Assembly: GCA_963652335.1 (NCBI GenBank)
Contig: CAVJSS010000006.1
Location: forward strand, 1-47,586
Length of the DNA stretch: 47,586 nucleotides
Source of the DNA: UBA4951 sp963652335
GTDB taxonomy: Bacteria > Bacillota_I > Bacilli_A > RFN20 > CAG-826
Direction: 5' to 3'
In this document: positions 32,019 through 38,028 of the stretch, piece after piece
How positions within the stretch are numbered: position 1 is the first letter of the stretch
How the letters are laid out: the number at the start of each line of letters is the position of its first letter
Program-made: the position numbers and the translations under genes
The notes under the pieces: model-generated
Databases searched by the model: none
The model's input: the letters and a program-made list of their open reading frames with translations, nothing else
Told to the model about the DNA's origin: nothing

Positions 32019-32813
32019 ATGTGGAAAATAATCGCCGCCCTTTTAAGATTCCTCCCCCTGATTTTGTTCAATTTCGTCTTCTATATCTGCAAATATGCCA
32101 GACACCCGGAGAAATATCCGATGGAAGTCCGCTACAATCGCCTCCGCAAATTGATCATAAAAATAGTCGACTATTTCCATTTGGATCAGAAAGTGGAAGG
32201 CATAGAAAACCTAAGGGCCATTGAAAGCGAAGGGAAGAAGTTCTTGGCCATCGGCAATCATTTGGCAGCCATAGACCCGTTGCTTTATATCTATCATTCC
32301 GAAAAGCCTTTGACCTTCGTCGCCAAAAAAGAATTGAGCAAATACCCCTTAGTCGGGACGGCCATCAAATCCATCAATGGGATGTTTTTGGATCGCGATG
32401 ACCTTAGAAGCGGGATCAAGATCATCCGCAACGTCGAACATCTTATCAAAGATGACATCGCCTCGGTGGCTATCTATCCTGAAGGCACCAGAAACAAACA
32501 TCCAGAAGGGGAACTTCCAGAATTCCATGGAGGCACCTTCAAGCCTGCTTTCCGCATCAATTGCCCAGTCCTTCCGGTCTCTTCCTACGGTTCCCAATAC
32601 ATCCTCAATAAGAAGAAATGCAAACGCATCCCATACGAAATCGCCTTTTTCCCAGCCACTTTTGCAAAGGATGGCGGAGACAATTCCCTTTCTTTCGCCG
32701 AAGAGATGCATGATCTTATAGCGGAAAAGATGTATAGCCAAAGAGAAGAAAGCGATAGATTCTTTTCGGAACATAAAGAAAGAATTCCTCTCAAAAAGGG
32801 GAATGTCCGCTAA
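32019..32813 (+). CDS. plsC: 1-acyl-sn-glycerol-3-phosphate acyltransferase
   Basis: A 264-residue membrane-bound acyltransferase that adds the second acyl chain to lysophosphatidic acid. It has an N-terminal hydrophobic helix (LRFLPLILFNFVFYI), the catalytic HX4D motif in NHLAAIDPL (about 82-90), the FVAKKEL and MFLDRDD blocks, and YPEGTRN (about 152-158), which binds the glycerol phosphate. It fits the phospholipid theme of the window (GlpA-like operon, DegV, acyl ligase-ACP). The start has no ribosome-binding site and lies almost at the predicted transcription start. Confidence 0.92.
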   Translation: MWKIIAALLRFLPLILFNFVFYICKYARHPEKYPMEVRYNRLRKLIIKIVDYFHLDQKVEGIENLRAIESEGKKFLAIGNHLAAIDPLLYIYHSEKPLTFVAKKELSKYPLVGTAIKSINGMFLDRDDLRSGIKIIRNVEHLIKDDIASVAIYPEGTRNKHPEGELPEFHGGTFKPAFRINCPVLPVSSYGSQYILNKKKCKRIPYEIAFFPATFAKDGGDNSLSFAEEMHDLIAEKMYSQREESDRFFSEHKERIPLKKGNVR

Positions 32814-32854
32814 TTGAAATTTCTTAAATCGATCGGTTCTTGCTCATTTTAAAT

Positions 32855-32882
32855 AAACGCCTAGTTTCCCAAGCGTTTTTAT
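32855..32882. terminator. Bidirectional terminator between plsC and the rRNA methyltransferase gene
   Basis: AAACGC and GCGTTT flank 12 bases. T-rich runs follow on the plus strand (TTTTTATT) and a weaker AT-rich run on the minus strand, so it can serve both convergent genes. Confidence 0.6.
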
Positions 32883-34186
32883 TACCAATTGATATCGACT
32901 GTGGAAGGGATCCTTAATCCCTTTGGATAATGGTTCTTGGCTATTCCTTTGGTCACTTTGACATAGCCGAGATTCTGCTTATCGTAGGAAACGATATAGA
33001 AACCATCAGGCTTATTGGTTGAAAAAGCCAAGCCATGAACGTAGGCTTCCGCTTCTTCTTTGCTTATCGGCCAAGAAAAATCAGGGGTCAAGAAATGGGT
33101 CAAATGATGATCTGGGATATAAACATCCCTCAATTCGAACAATTTGACTCCATAACGGAGAACATTCAAATGGGTGGTGTCGAAATGTTGATACAAAGAA
33201 TAGAATTTCGAACGCATCATCTCATTGCTTCTATCCTCAAGCTTATAATCCGCGATGAATTGCTTGTAACGTTGGTTGGAGAGAATCTCCCTTTTGGTTT
33301 TGATCAAGGTCCCAGGTTTTTTGAATAGGCAGACGAATTGCCCTTCCCCTTCGAAACGGGAAGGGAACAAATGGACGGATTCAGGCAGCAAATCCGAACG
33401 GTAGAAAGAATCGTTATGCTCCAAATCGATCAATTCGATCTCAGGGTGCATTTCCTTGAATGACAAAATGACCTTTTCGTCCTCTTCGGCATTAAATGAA
33501 CAAGTGGAATAGGATAATGTTCCGCCTTCTTTTAACATTTGATAAGCCAATTCCAAAAGTTCCAATTGGCGGCGAGCGCAAGAAAGGACCTTTTCGTATT
33601 TCCAATCTTTTTTGGCTTCTTCGTTCTTCCTTATCATGGCCGATCCAGAGCAAGGCGCATCCAAAATGATTTTATCGAAGGTGTTTTTGAAGTGAATAAA
33701 GGAGAAAACGAAATCATTCGAGGCAACGACGATATTGCCGCGACCCATTCTTTCGATGTTTTGGGACAGGGCTTTGGCCCGAGGATAGGAAATGTCGTTT
33801 GCGACGATACACCCCTTATCATTCATAGTCAAACTAGCCCCGATGGTTTTCCCACCCGGAGCGGCGCACATATCCAAAATGACGTCGTCCTCTTCCGGTT
33901 TAAGGAAATAAACGACCATCATCGCGGCCGGATCCTCAATCGAGATGACCCCATCTTCATATAACATCGATTTTCCGAATTCGTATTCGGATTTGTCATA
34001 AAGGTAAGCGTGTTCGATAAACGGATGCTTTTTGACGTTTGGATATCTTCTAACGAATTCTTCGTCAGACATTTTCTTGGTGTTAAGCAAAAGACCATGC
34101 GTGACGCTGCCTTCCGATATGGCGGACATCAGCTTATCGACTTCGTCTTTCGGCAAATATTCATTTAATGATTCGAAGAATTCCAT
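32882..34186 (-). CDS. RsmF/RsmB-type rRNA cytosine-C5 methyltransferase
   Basis: A 434-residue NOL1/NOP2/Sun-family enzyme that methylates cytosine C5 in rRNA using S-adenosylmethionine. The SAM site LDMCAAPGGKTIGASL (about 103-118), motif IV DAPCSG and motif VI YSTCSFNAEEDE, with both catalytic cysteines, are intact. A C-terminal PUA-like region (about 300-434) is as in RsmF. Exact target C not determinable. Leftward gene whose ATG lies 6 bases after a TATAAT on the minus strand and has no Shine-Dalgarno sequence; the -10 box is shared with the divergent pdp gene. Confidence 0.9.
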   Translation of the reverse strand: MEFFESLNEYLPKDEVDKLMSAISEGSVTHGLLLNTKKMSDEEFVRRYPNVKKHPFIEHAYLYDKSEYEFGKSMLYEDGVISIEDPAAMMVVYFLKPEEDDVILDMCAAPGGKTIGASLTMNDKGCIVANDISYPRAKALSQNIERMGRGNIVVASNDFVFSFIHFKNTFDKIILDAPCSGSAMIRKNEEAKKDWKYEKVLSCARRQLELLELAYQMLKEGGTLSYSTCSFNAEEDEKVILSFKEMHPEIELIDLEHNDSFYRSDLLPESVHLFPSRFEGEGQFVCLFKKPGTLIKTKREILSNQRYKQFIADYKLEDRSNEMMRSKFYSLYQHFDTTHLNVLRYGVKLFELRDVYIPDHHLTHFLTPDFSWPISKEEAEAYVHGLAFSTNKPDGFYIVSYDKQNLGYVKVTKGIAKNHYPKGLRIPSTVDINW

Positions 34187-34191
34187 AAGAG

Positions 34192-34201
34192 AATTATAAT
34201 T
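34192..34201. promoter_or_regulatory. Palindromic -10 box shared by divergent rsmF-like and pdp genes
   Basis: AATTATAATT is a perfect palindrome and contains TATAAT on both strands: 34195-34200 on plus for pdp, 34198-34193 on minus for the methyltransferase. The two RNA polymerases could not bind at once. -35 boxes are poor on both sides. Confidence 0.5.
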
Positions 34202-34234
34202 GATTTGTCTTAAAAATTGTAGAGGTCATCTTTT

Positions 34235-35536
34235 ATGCGCATGTTGGATATAATCGAAAAGAAACGCGATGGGAAAGAACTAAGCGAAGAAGAGATTCGT
34301 TTTTTCATAAATGGCTATACGAAAGGAAATATCCCAGATTACCAGGCTTCCGCTTTGTGCATGGCTATAGTCTGGAGAGGAATGAGCACGAAAGAGACCG
34401 TCATCCTCACTGATGCCATGATGCATTCTGGGGATATCATTGACCTTTCTGATATAAAAGGGATCAAAGCCGACAAGCATTCAACTGGTGGGGTAGGGGA
34501 TAAAACCTCTTTAGCCGTAGGACCGATAGTAGCGGCAGCTGGTGGCATAATCGCCAAACTATCCGGTCGTGGATTAGGCCACACCGGAGGGACATTAGAT
34601 AAGTTGGAATCCATTCCAGGTTTTGTCATCGGTCTTTCCGAAGAAGAATTCAAAAAGCAAGTCTCCGAAATAAAATTGGCTATCATCGGCCAAACTGCCG
34701 AAATCGATCCAGCGGATAAAAAACTTTATGCCTTGAGAGATGTAACCGGATGTGTCCCATCGATCCCTTTGATCGCCTCTTCCATCATGTCGAAAAAACT
34801 CGCGACAGGATCCGATGCCATCCTTTTGGATGTCAAAGTCGGGGATGGGGCCTTCATGAAAGATCTTGAATCCGCCAAGGAATTGACGAAATTGATGGTT
34901 GAAATCGGCTCGCATTTAGGAAAGAAAGTCGCCGCAGAACTAACCAATATGGACGAACCTTTGGGCCTAGCCATCGGAAACGCCTTGGAAGTCAAAGAAG
35001 CTATCGATACCTTAAATGGCAAAGGGCCTGAAGATTTCACCAAATTGGCCTATCAAGCATCGGCTAAGATTTTGGTTATGTCAGGATTAGCCAAAGACAA
35101 AGAAGAAGCCTTGAAAAAAGTAAAAGAAGTCATTGAAAACGGCGAAGCGTTGGATAAGTTCGCTGAAATGGTTGAATATCAGCACGGCGATTCTTCTTAT
35201 ATCAAAAATCCAAACAAATTCAAAGAGGCTTCTTACATAATCCCGGTCATTTCCGAAAAAGACGGATTCGTTACCAAAATCGATTGCATGAATATCGGGA
35301 TAGCCGCAATGAAATTAGGCGCTGGCAGAGAAACCATGATGGATAAAATCGATCCTTCCGCAGGCATAATCCTAAACAAAAAAGTCGGAAACCCGGTCAA
35401 AAAAGGCGACATTCTAGCCTACGTCCATACCGACAAAGAGGGCATTGATTCAGTAATCGAAGATATCAAAGACTGCTTTCATTTATCCGAAAAAGAACAG
35501 GAAGTCCGTCCGATTATCTTAGGAGAGGTCGGATAA
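34235..35536 (+). CDS. pdp: Pyrimidine-nucleoside (thymidine/uridine) phosphorylase
   Basis: A 433-residue salvage enzyme that splits pyrimidine nucleosides with phosphate into base and (deoxy)ribose 1-phosphate. Phosphate site KHSTGGVGDKTSL (about 81-93), SGRGLGHTGGTLDKLES and SKKLATGSDAILLDVKVGDG (about 187-206) are all conserved, followed by a C-terminal biotin-carrier-like fold (GDILAYVHTDKEG). Length matches Pdp/DeoA. AGAGG lies 11 bases before the ATG. First gene of pdp-dtd-mnmA; dtd overlaps its stop by one base. Confidence 0.95.
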   Translation: MRMLDIIEKKRDGKELSEEEIRFFINGYTKGNIPDYQASALCMAIVWRGMSTKETVILTDAMMHSGDIIDLSDIKGIKADKHSTGGVGDKTSLAVGPIVAAAGGIIAKLSGRGLGHTGGTLDKLESIPGFVIGLSEEEFKKQVSEIKLAIIGQTAEIDPADKKLYALRDVTGCVPSIPLIASSIMSKKLATGSDAILLDVKVGDGAFMKDLESAKELTKLMVEIGSHLGKKVAAELTNMDEPLGLAIGNALEVKEAIDTLNGKGPEDFTKLAYQASAKILVMSGLAKDKEEALKKVKEVIENGEALDKFAEMVEYQHGDSSYIKNPNKFKEASYIIPVISEKDGFVTKIDCMNIGIAAMKLGAGRETMMDKIDPSAGIILNKKVGNPVKKGDILAYVHTDKEGIDSVIEDIKDCFHLSEKEQEVRPIILGEVG

Positions 35537-35988
35537 TGAAAGTTTTGGTCCAAGAAGTCAAACACGCTTCGGTAACGATAGATGGCAATATGGCCGCCTC
35601 GATCGAAAAAGGTTTTCTTTTGTTCGTCGGTTTTTCTTTGCTTGATGACGAAACCGTCCTTCCAAAGATGGCGGATAAAGTAGTCAAACTCAGGATTTTT
35701 CCGGACGAAAATGGGAAAACGAACAAATCTTTGAACGATGTCGACGGGGAAATCCTTTCGGTTTCCCAATTCACCTTATATGCCTCAGCCAAAGAAGGAA
35801 ATAGGCCTTCTTTCGTCAATGCCATGCGCCCAGAGATGGCCTCTGAAATGTTCGATAAATGGAATGCGCTTTTGAAAGAACGCTTCCCGAAGGTCCAAAC
35901 CGGCGTATTCGGGGCGGATATGAAAGTAGAACTCTTGAATGATGGGCCTTTTACCCTTATCTTAGATAGCCGGGAATTGTTCGAATGA
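35536..35988 (+). CDS. dtd: D-aminoacyl-tRNA deacylase
   Basis: A 150-residue enzyme that removes mischarged D-amino acids (and Gly from tRNA-Ala) from tRNA. The conserved SQFTLYA motif (about 76-82) is present, and the C-terminal Gly-Pro motif reads NDGPFTLIL instead of the usual NDGPVT. The start (TAATG) overlaps the pdp stop by one base, and AGGAGAGG lies in the end of pdp. Its stop overlaps the mnmA ATG by four bases, so the three genes are translationally coupled. Confidence 0.94.
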   Translation: MKVLVQEVKHASVTIDGNMAASIEKGFLLFVGFSLLDDETVLPKMADKVVKLRIFPDENGKTNKSLNDVDGEILSVSQFTLYASAKEGNRPSFVNAMRPEMASEMFDKWNALLKERFPKVQTGVFGADMKVELLNDGPFTLILDSRELFE

Positions 35989-37112
35989 AAGTATTGATTG
36001 GATTATCTGGCGGCGTCGATTCCGCCATCGCTGCGTACAAGCTAAAGGAAATGGGCCACGAAGTAACTGGATGCTTTATGCGTAACTGGGATGCCATGGC
36101 CAATGGAGATTATTTGGGGAATCCGACCGTAAACGATTCCCAATGCCCTCAAGAAAAAGATTATGATGATGCCGTTTCCATCGCCAAAAAGCTAGGAATA
36201 GGGCTTCTCCGCATCGATTTCGTCAAAGAATATTGGGATTATGTTTTCGAATATTTCCTTTCGGAATACAAAAAAGGCCGCACCCCAAACCCGGATATCC
36301 TTTGCAACAAACACATCAAATTCGATTCCTTTTTGTCTTTCGCCAAGGAAAAAGGCTTTGACTGCATAGCCATGGGCCATTATGCCAAACGAATCGAAAA
36401 AGACGGACATGTCTATCTTTCAAAGCCGCTTGACCTTAAGAAAGACCAAACCTATTTCCTTTGTGCCTTAAACGAAGAACAAATCTCTTCCTGCCTGTTT
36501 CCAATGGAAGACATAACCAAGGTCGAAGCCAGGGAAATAGCCAAAAAACTAGGGCTTGACGAAGTCGCTTCGAAACATGGCTCTACCGGAATATGTTTCA
36601 TCGGAGAGAGAAACTTCCGCCAATTCCTCCAAAACTATTTCCCTGCCACCAAAGGGAAAATCATCGATATAAAAACCAACCAGGTTTTAGGCGAACACCA
36701 AGGAGTTCTTTATTATACTTTAGGGCAGCGCCACGGCTTAGGGGTAGGAGGCATAAAAGGGATGGATGCCTCCGCTTGGTTTATTTGCAAAAAAGACGTG
36801 GAAAAGAACATAATCTACGTTGCAAACGGATCGGAAGGCGAACACCTCAATTCCGATGAATGTATCGTTACCGACATAAATTGGGTGGGGCCAAGACCGG
36901 AAAAGGAAATAGATATATTCGTCAAATTCCGTTATCGTCAGCCAGATCATCCAGCAAAGTTGATCCTAGAAGGAGACACAGCCAAACTGAGCTATCATCC
37001 ATATAAGGCTGTGACCCCTGGGCAATTTGCCGCCTTTTATGATAAAGAAGGAAAGCTTTTGGGCGGCGGGATAATCGATAAGACATTTTATTTGGAAAAG
37101 AGAGTCGGCTGA
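35985..37112 (+). CDS. mnmA: tRNA-specific 2-thiouridylase MnmA
   Basis: A 375-residue enzyme that puts sulfur on U34 of Lys, Glu and Gln tRNAs. The PP-loop GLSGGVDSAIAA (about 5-16) binds ATP; catalytic cysteines are in PDILCNKHIKF (about 104) and STGICFIGERNF (about 202), and the YYTLGQRHGLG segment near 246 is characteristic. It starts with an ATGA overlap on dtd. The stop codon TGA (37110-37112) lies in the loop of the operon's terminator, so the last codons form one arm of the hairpin. Confidence 0.96.
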   Translation: MKVLIGLSGGVDSAIAAYKLKEMGHEVTGCFMRNWDAMANGDYLGNPTVNDSQCPQEKDYDDAVSIAKKLGIGLLRIDFVKEYWDYVFEYFLSEYKKGRTPNPDILCNKHIKFDSFLSFAKEKGFDCIAMGHYAKRIEKDGHVYLSKPLDLKKDQTYFLCALNEEQISSCLFPMEDITKVEAREIAKKLGLDEVASKHGSTGICFIGERNFRQFLQNYFPATKGKIIDIKTNQVLGEHQGVLYYTLGQRHGLGVGGIKGMDASAWFICKKDVEKNIIYVANGSEGEHLNSDECIVTDINWVGPRPEKEIDIFVKFRYRQPDHPAKLILEGDTAKLSYHPYKAVTPGQFAAFYDKEGKLLGGGIIDKTFYLEKRVG

Positions 37113-37126
37113 GCCGGCTCTTTTTT
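37102..37126 (+). terminator. Intrinsic terminator overlapping the mnmA stop codon
   Basis: GAGTCGGC and GCCGGCTC form an 8-bp stem (one G-U pair) around the TGA stop codon of mnmA, followed by six T. Confidence 0.92.
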
Positions 37127-37208
37127 CGTTTGTAACATGACAAATAAATTGACGAATTATGCATAAGTACCGTTTTTATTTTGTAGGTAAGTCTTACGTT
37201 TTTGACCA
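37127..37208. other. AT-rich spacer between the mnmA terminator and the mobile-element island
   Basis: Short AT-rich sequence with no feature recognised. The base composition changes sharply to GC-rich further right, marking the left edge of imported DNA somewhere near 37205-37240. Confidence 0.4.
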
Positions 37209-37211
37209 TGC

Positions 37212-37418
37212 TTAGTATAGCCCTCCGTATTTGATTCGGTTAAACATTTTGGCCGTCTCGTATTTCATTTCCCTGGTATCCAGATCGTAGCGGATCGCCT
37301 CTTCCCTAGGCATGATCTTCAGAATGGGCTGGGGGATCTCCAGTTTCACGCAGACCGCGACGGCTTCCGCGCCCATCGCCTTCGCTTCCCGGATCAATGA
37401 CAGCCTTTGCACTAGTCA
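37212..37418 (-). pseudogene. C-terminal fragment of an unidentified gene in the island
   Basis: On the minus strand a frame runs out of the palindromic element and ends in a TAA at 37214-37212. It contains LIREAKAMGAEAVAVCVKLE, PQPILKIMPREEAIRYD and a closing MFNRIKYGG. Apparent first Met at 37412, but there is no ribosome-binding site, so it looks like the 3' end of a gene whose front was lost. GC-rich codons unlike the neighbouring core genes. No family recognised; it does not look like the missing part of the IS30 transposase. Confidence 0.45.
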
Positions 37419-37483
37419 AGAGAAAGTGGACAGCCACGGCGAAAAAAAGGACAGGGGGCTGTCCACTTTTTCTTGACTAGTGC
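37409..37483. mobile_element. 75-bp near-perfect palindromic element (27-bp inverted repeats)
   Basis: The left arm (37409-37435) begins GCACTAGTCAAG and the right arm (37457-37483) ends CTTGACTAGTGC; 26 of 27 bases are complementary, with 21 bases between. The inner part GTGGACAGCC/GGCTGTCCAC recalls the TGTCCAC-starting ends of some insertion sequences. It may be a miniature inverted-repeat element or two facing insertion-sequence ends left after deletion. It separates the IS30 fragment from the unidentified C-terminal fragment. It would fold into a very stable hairpin in DNA or RNA. No target-site duplication seen. Confidence 0.7.
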
Positions 37484-37724
37484 AGAACGGGAAACGCCTC
37501 AGCCTCGGGCAGCCCGGTTCCGGGGCGACTTGGCTTCTGTTCCTCCTTATCTCCTTCGAGATGGACGTGGGATCCACCCCGAGGGATTTCGACATGTCCT
37601 TGAGCAGAAACCCCATCGCCAGCATGTTCGCGATGGATCTCCTCTGCCCCAGGTCGAAATGTGTCCAATGTGTTATCATCTTCGTGTCCTCGTGTTTTCT
37701 GTTGCTGGGAAACGAGGACATTTT
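37484..37724 (-). mobile_element. Truncated IS30-family transposase, N-terminal part only
   Basis: Read leftward, ATG at 37679 (GAGG 8 bases upstream) gives about 65 residues: THFDLGQRRSIANMLAMGF, then GVDPTSISKEIRRNR, the helix-turn-helix DNA-binding domain of IS30 transposases, and CPRLRRFPFC, where the zinc-finger-like part would begin. There the frame runs into the 75-bp palindrome and is lost; the catalytic DDE domain is absent. Upstream, TGTCCTCGT (37685-37693) and ACGAGGACA (37712-37720) are an inverted repeat, and the outer copy may be the element's terminal repeat. An open frame also reaches ATG at 37721. GC-rich, so probably acquired. Confidence 0.75.
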
Positions 37725-37784
37725 ATATTACGGGACTTATTTCCGCTTATATCGATGAAACTGACTTAAGCTTTGGAATTCACG

Positions 37785-37803
37785 GTCAGCTAAGCCGGCT
37801 CTT
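37785..37803 (+). repeat. Degenerate second copy of the mnmA terminator stem
   Basis: GTCAGCTAAGCCGGCTCTT matches GTCGGCTGAGCCGGCTCTT at the mnmA end (37104-37122) in 17 of 19 bases, and both are preceded nearby by TTTGGAA. The two copies bracket the mobile-element island, as if the island had inserted with or between duplicated sequence. The second copy cannot form the full stem. Confidence 0.45.
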
Positions 37804-37824
37804 CCTTTTTCTTTTATGCGCGTG

Positions 37825-37830
37825 TATTAT
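37825..37830 (+). promoter_or_regulatory. Possible -10 box for the T-box/alaS transcript
   Basis: TATTAT, followed about 7 bases later by the start of the T-box stem I. No good -35 hexamer is visible 16-18 bases upstream, perhaps because island insertion altered the region. Confidence 0.35.
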
Positions 37831-37835
37831 TTCTA

Positions 37836-38010
37836 CGGAAGCCAAGTCCATCATAGAGAGGGCCGCATAATGGAAAGGCCTATGGGCACGCCACTTCCCT
37901 AGTCGTGAGCAATGTCACCGCATCCGGCGTTAACGGAATAAGCAAGACGCACCGAAAGTGAAGAAGGATGGTACCGCGCTGCCAAGCGTTCCTTCGTTGG
38001 GGCGTTTTTG
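37836..38010 (+). ncRNA. T-box leader controlling alaS
   Basis: A tRNA-sensing T-box riboswitch. The hallmark is AAGGATGGTACCGCG (37964-37978), close to the consensus AGGGTGGNACCGCG that pairs with the uncharged tRNA acceptor end. Stem I is framed by GGAAG (near 37837) and CTTCC (near 37900), with an AGAGA kink-turn motif and GCC/GCA alanine codons as candidate specifiers near 37862-37867. A terminator (CGTTCC with GGGGCG, 37987-38004, then TTTTTG) competes with an antiterminator in which AAGGA pairs with TCCTT. Uncharged tRNA-Ala should therefore raise alaS expression. Confidence 0.9.
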
Positions 38011-38028
38011 TTTTTATAGGAGGCTATT

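Noticed and set aside
37409..37483. Palindrome considered as a CRISPR repeat or a plain transcription terminator
   Set aside because: Single copy with no spacers, and no T run follows the right arm; long arms matching at 26 of 27 positions point to a mobile-element origin.
37480..37870. Plus-strand frames within the mobile-element island
   Set aside because: No ribosome-binding site or family match; they read through the antisense of the IS30 fragment and into the T-box region.
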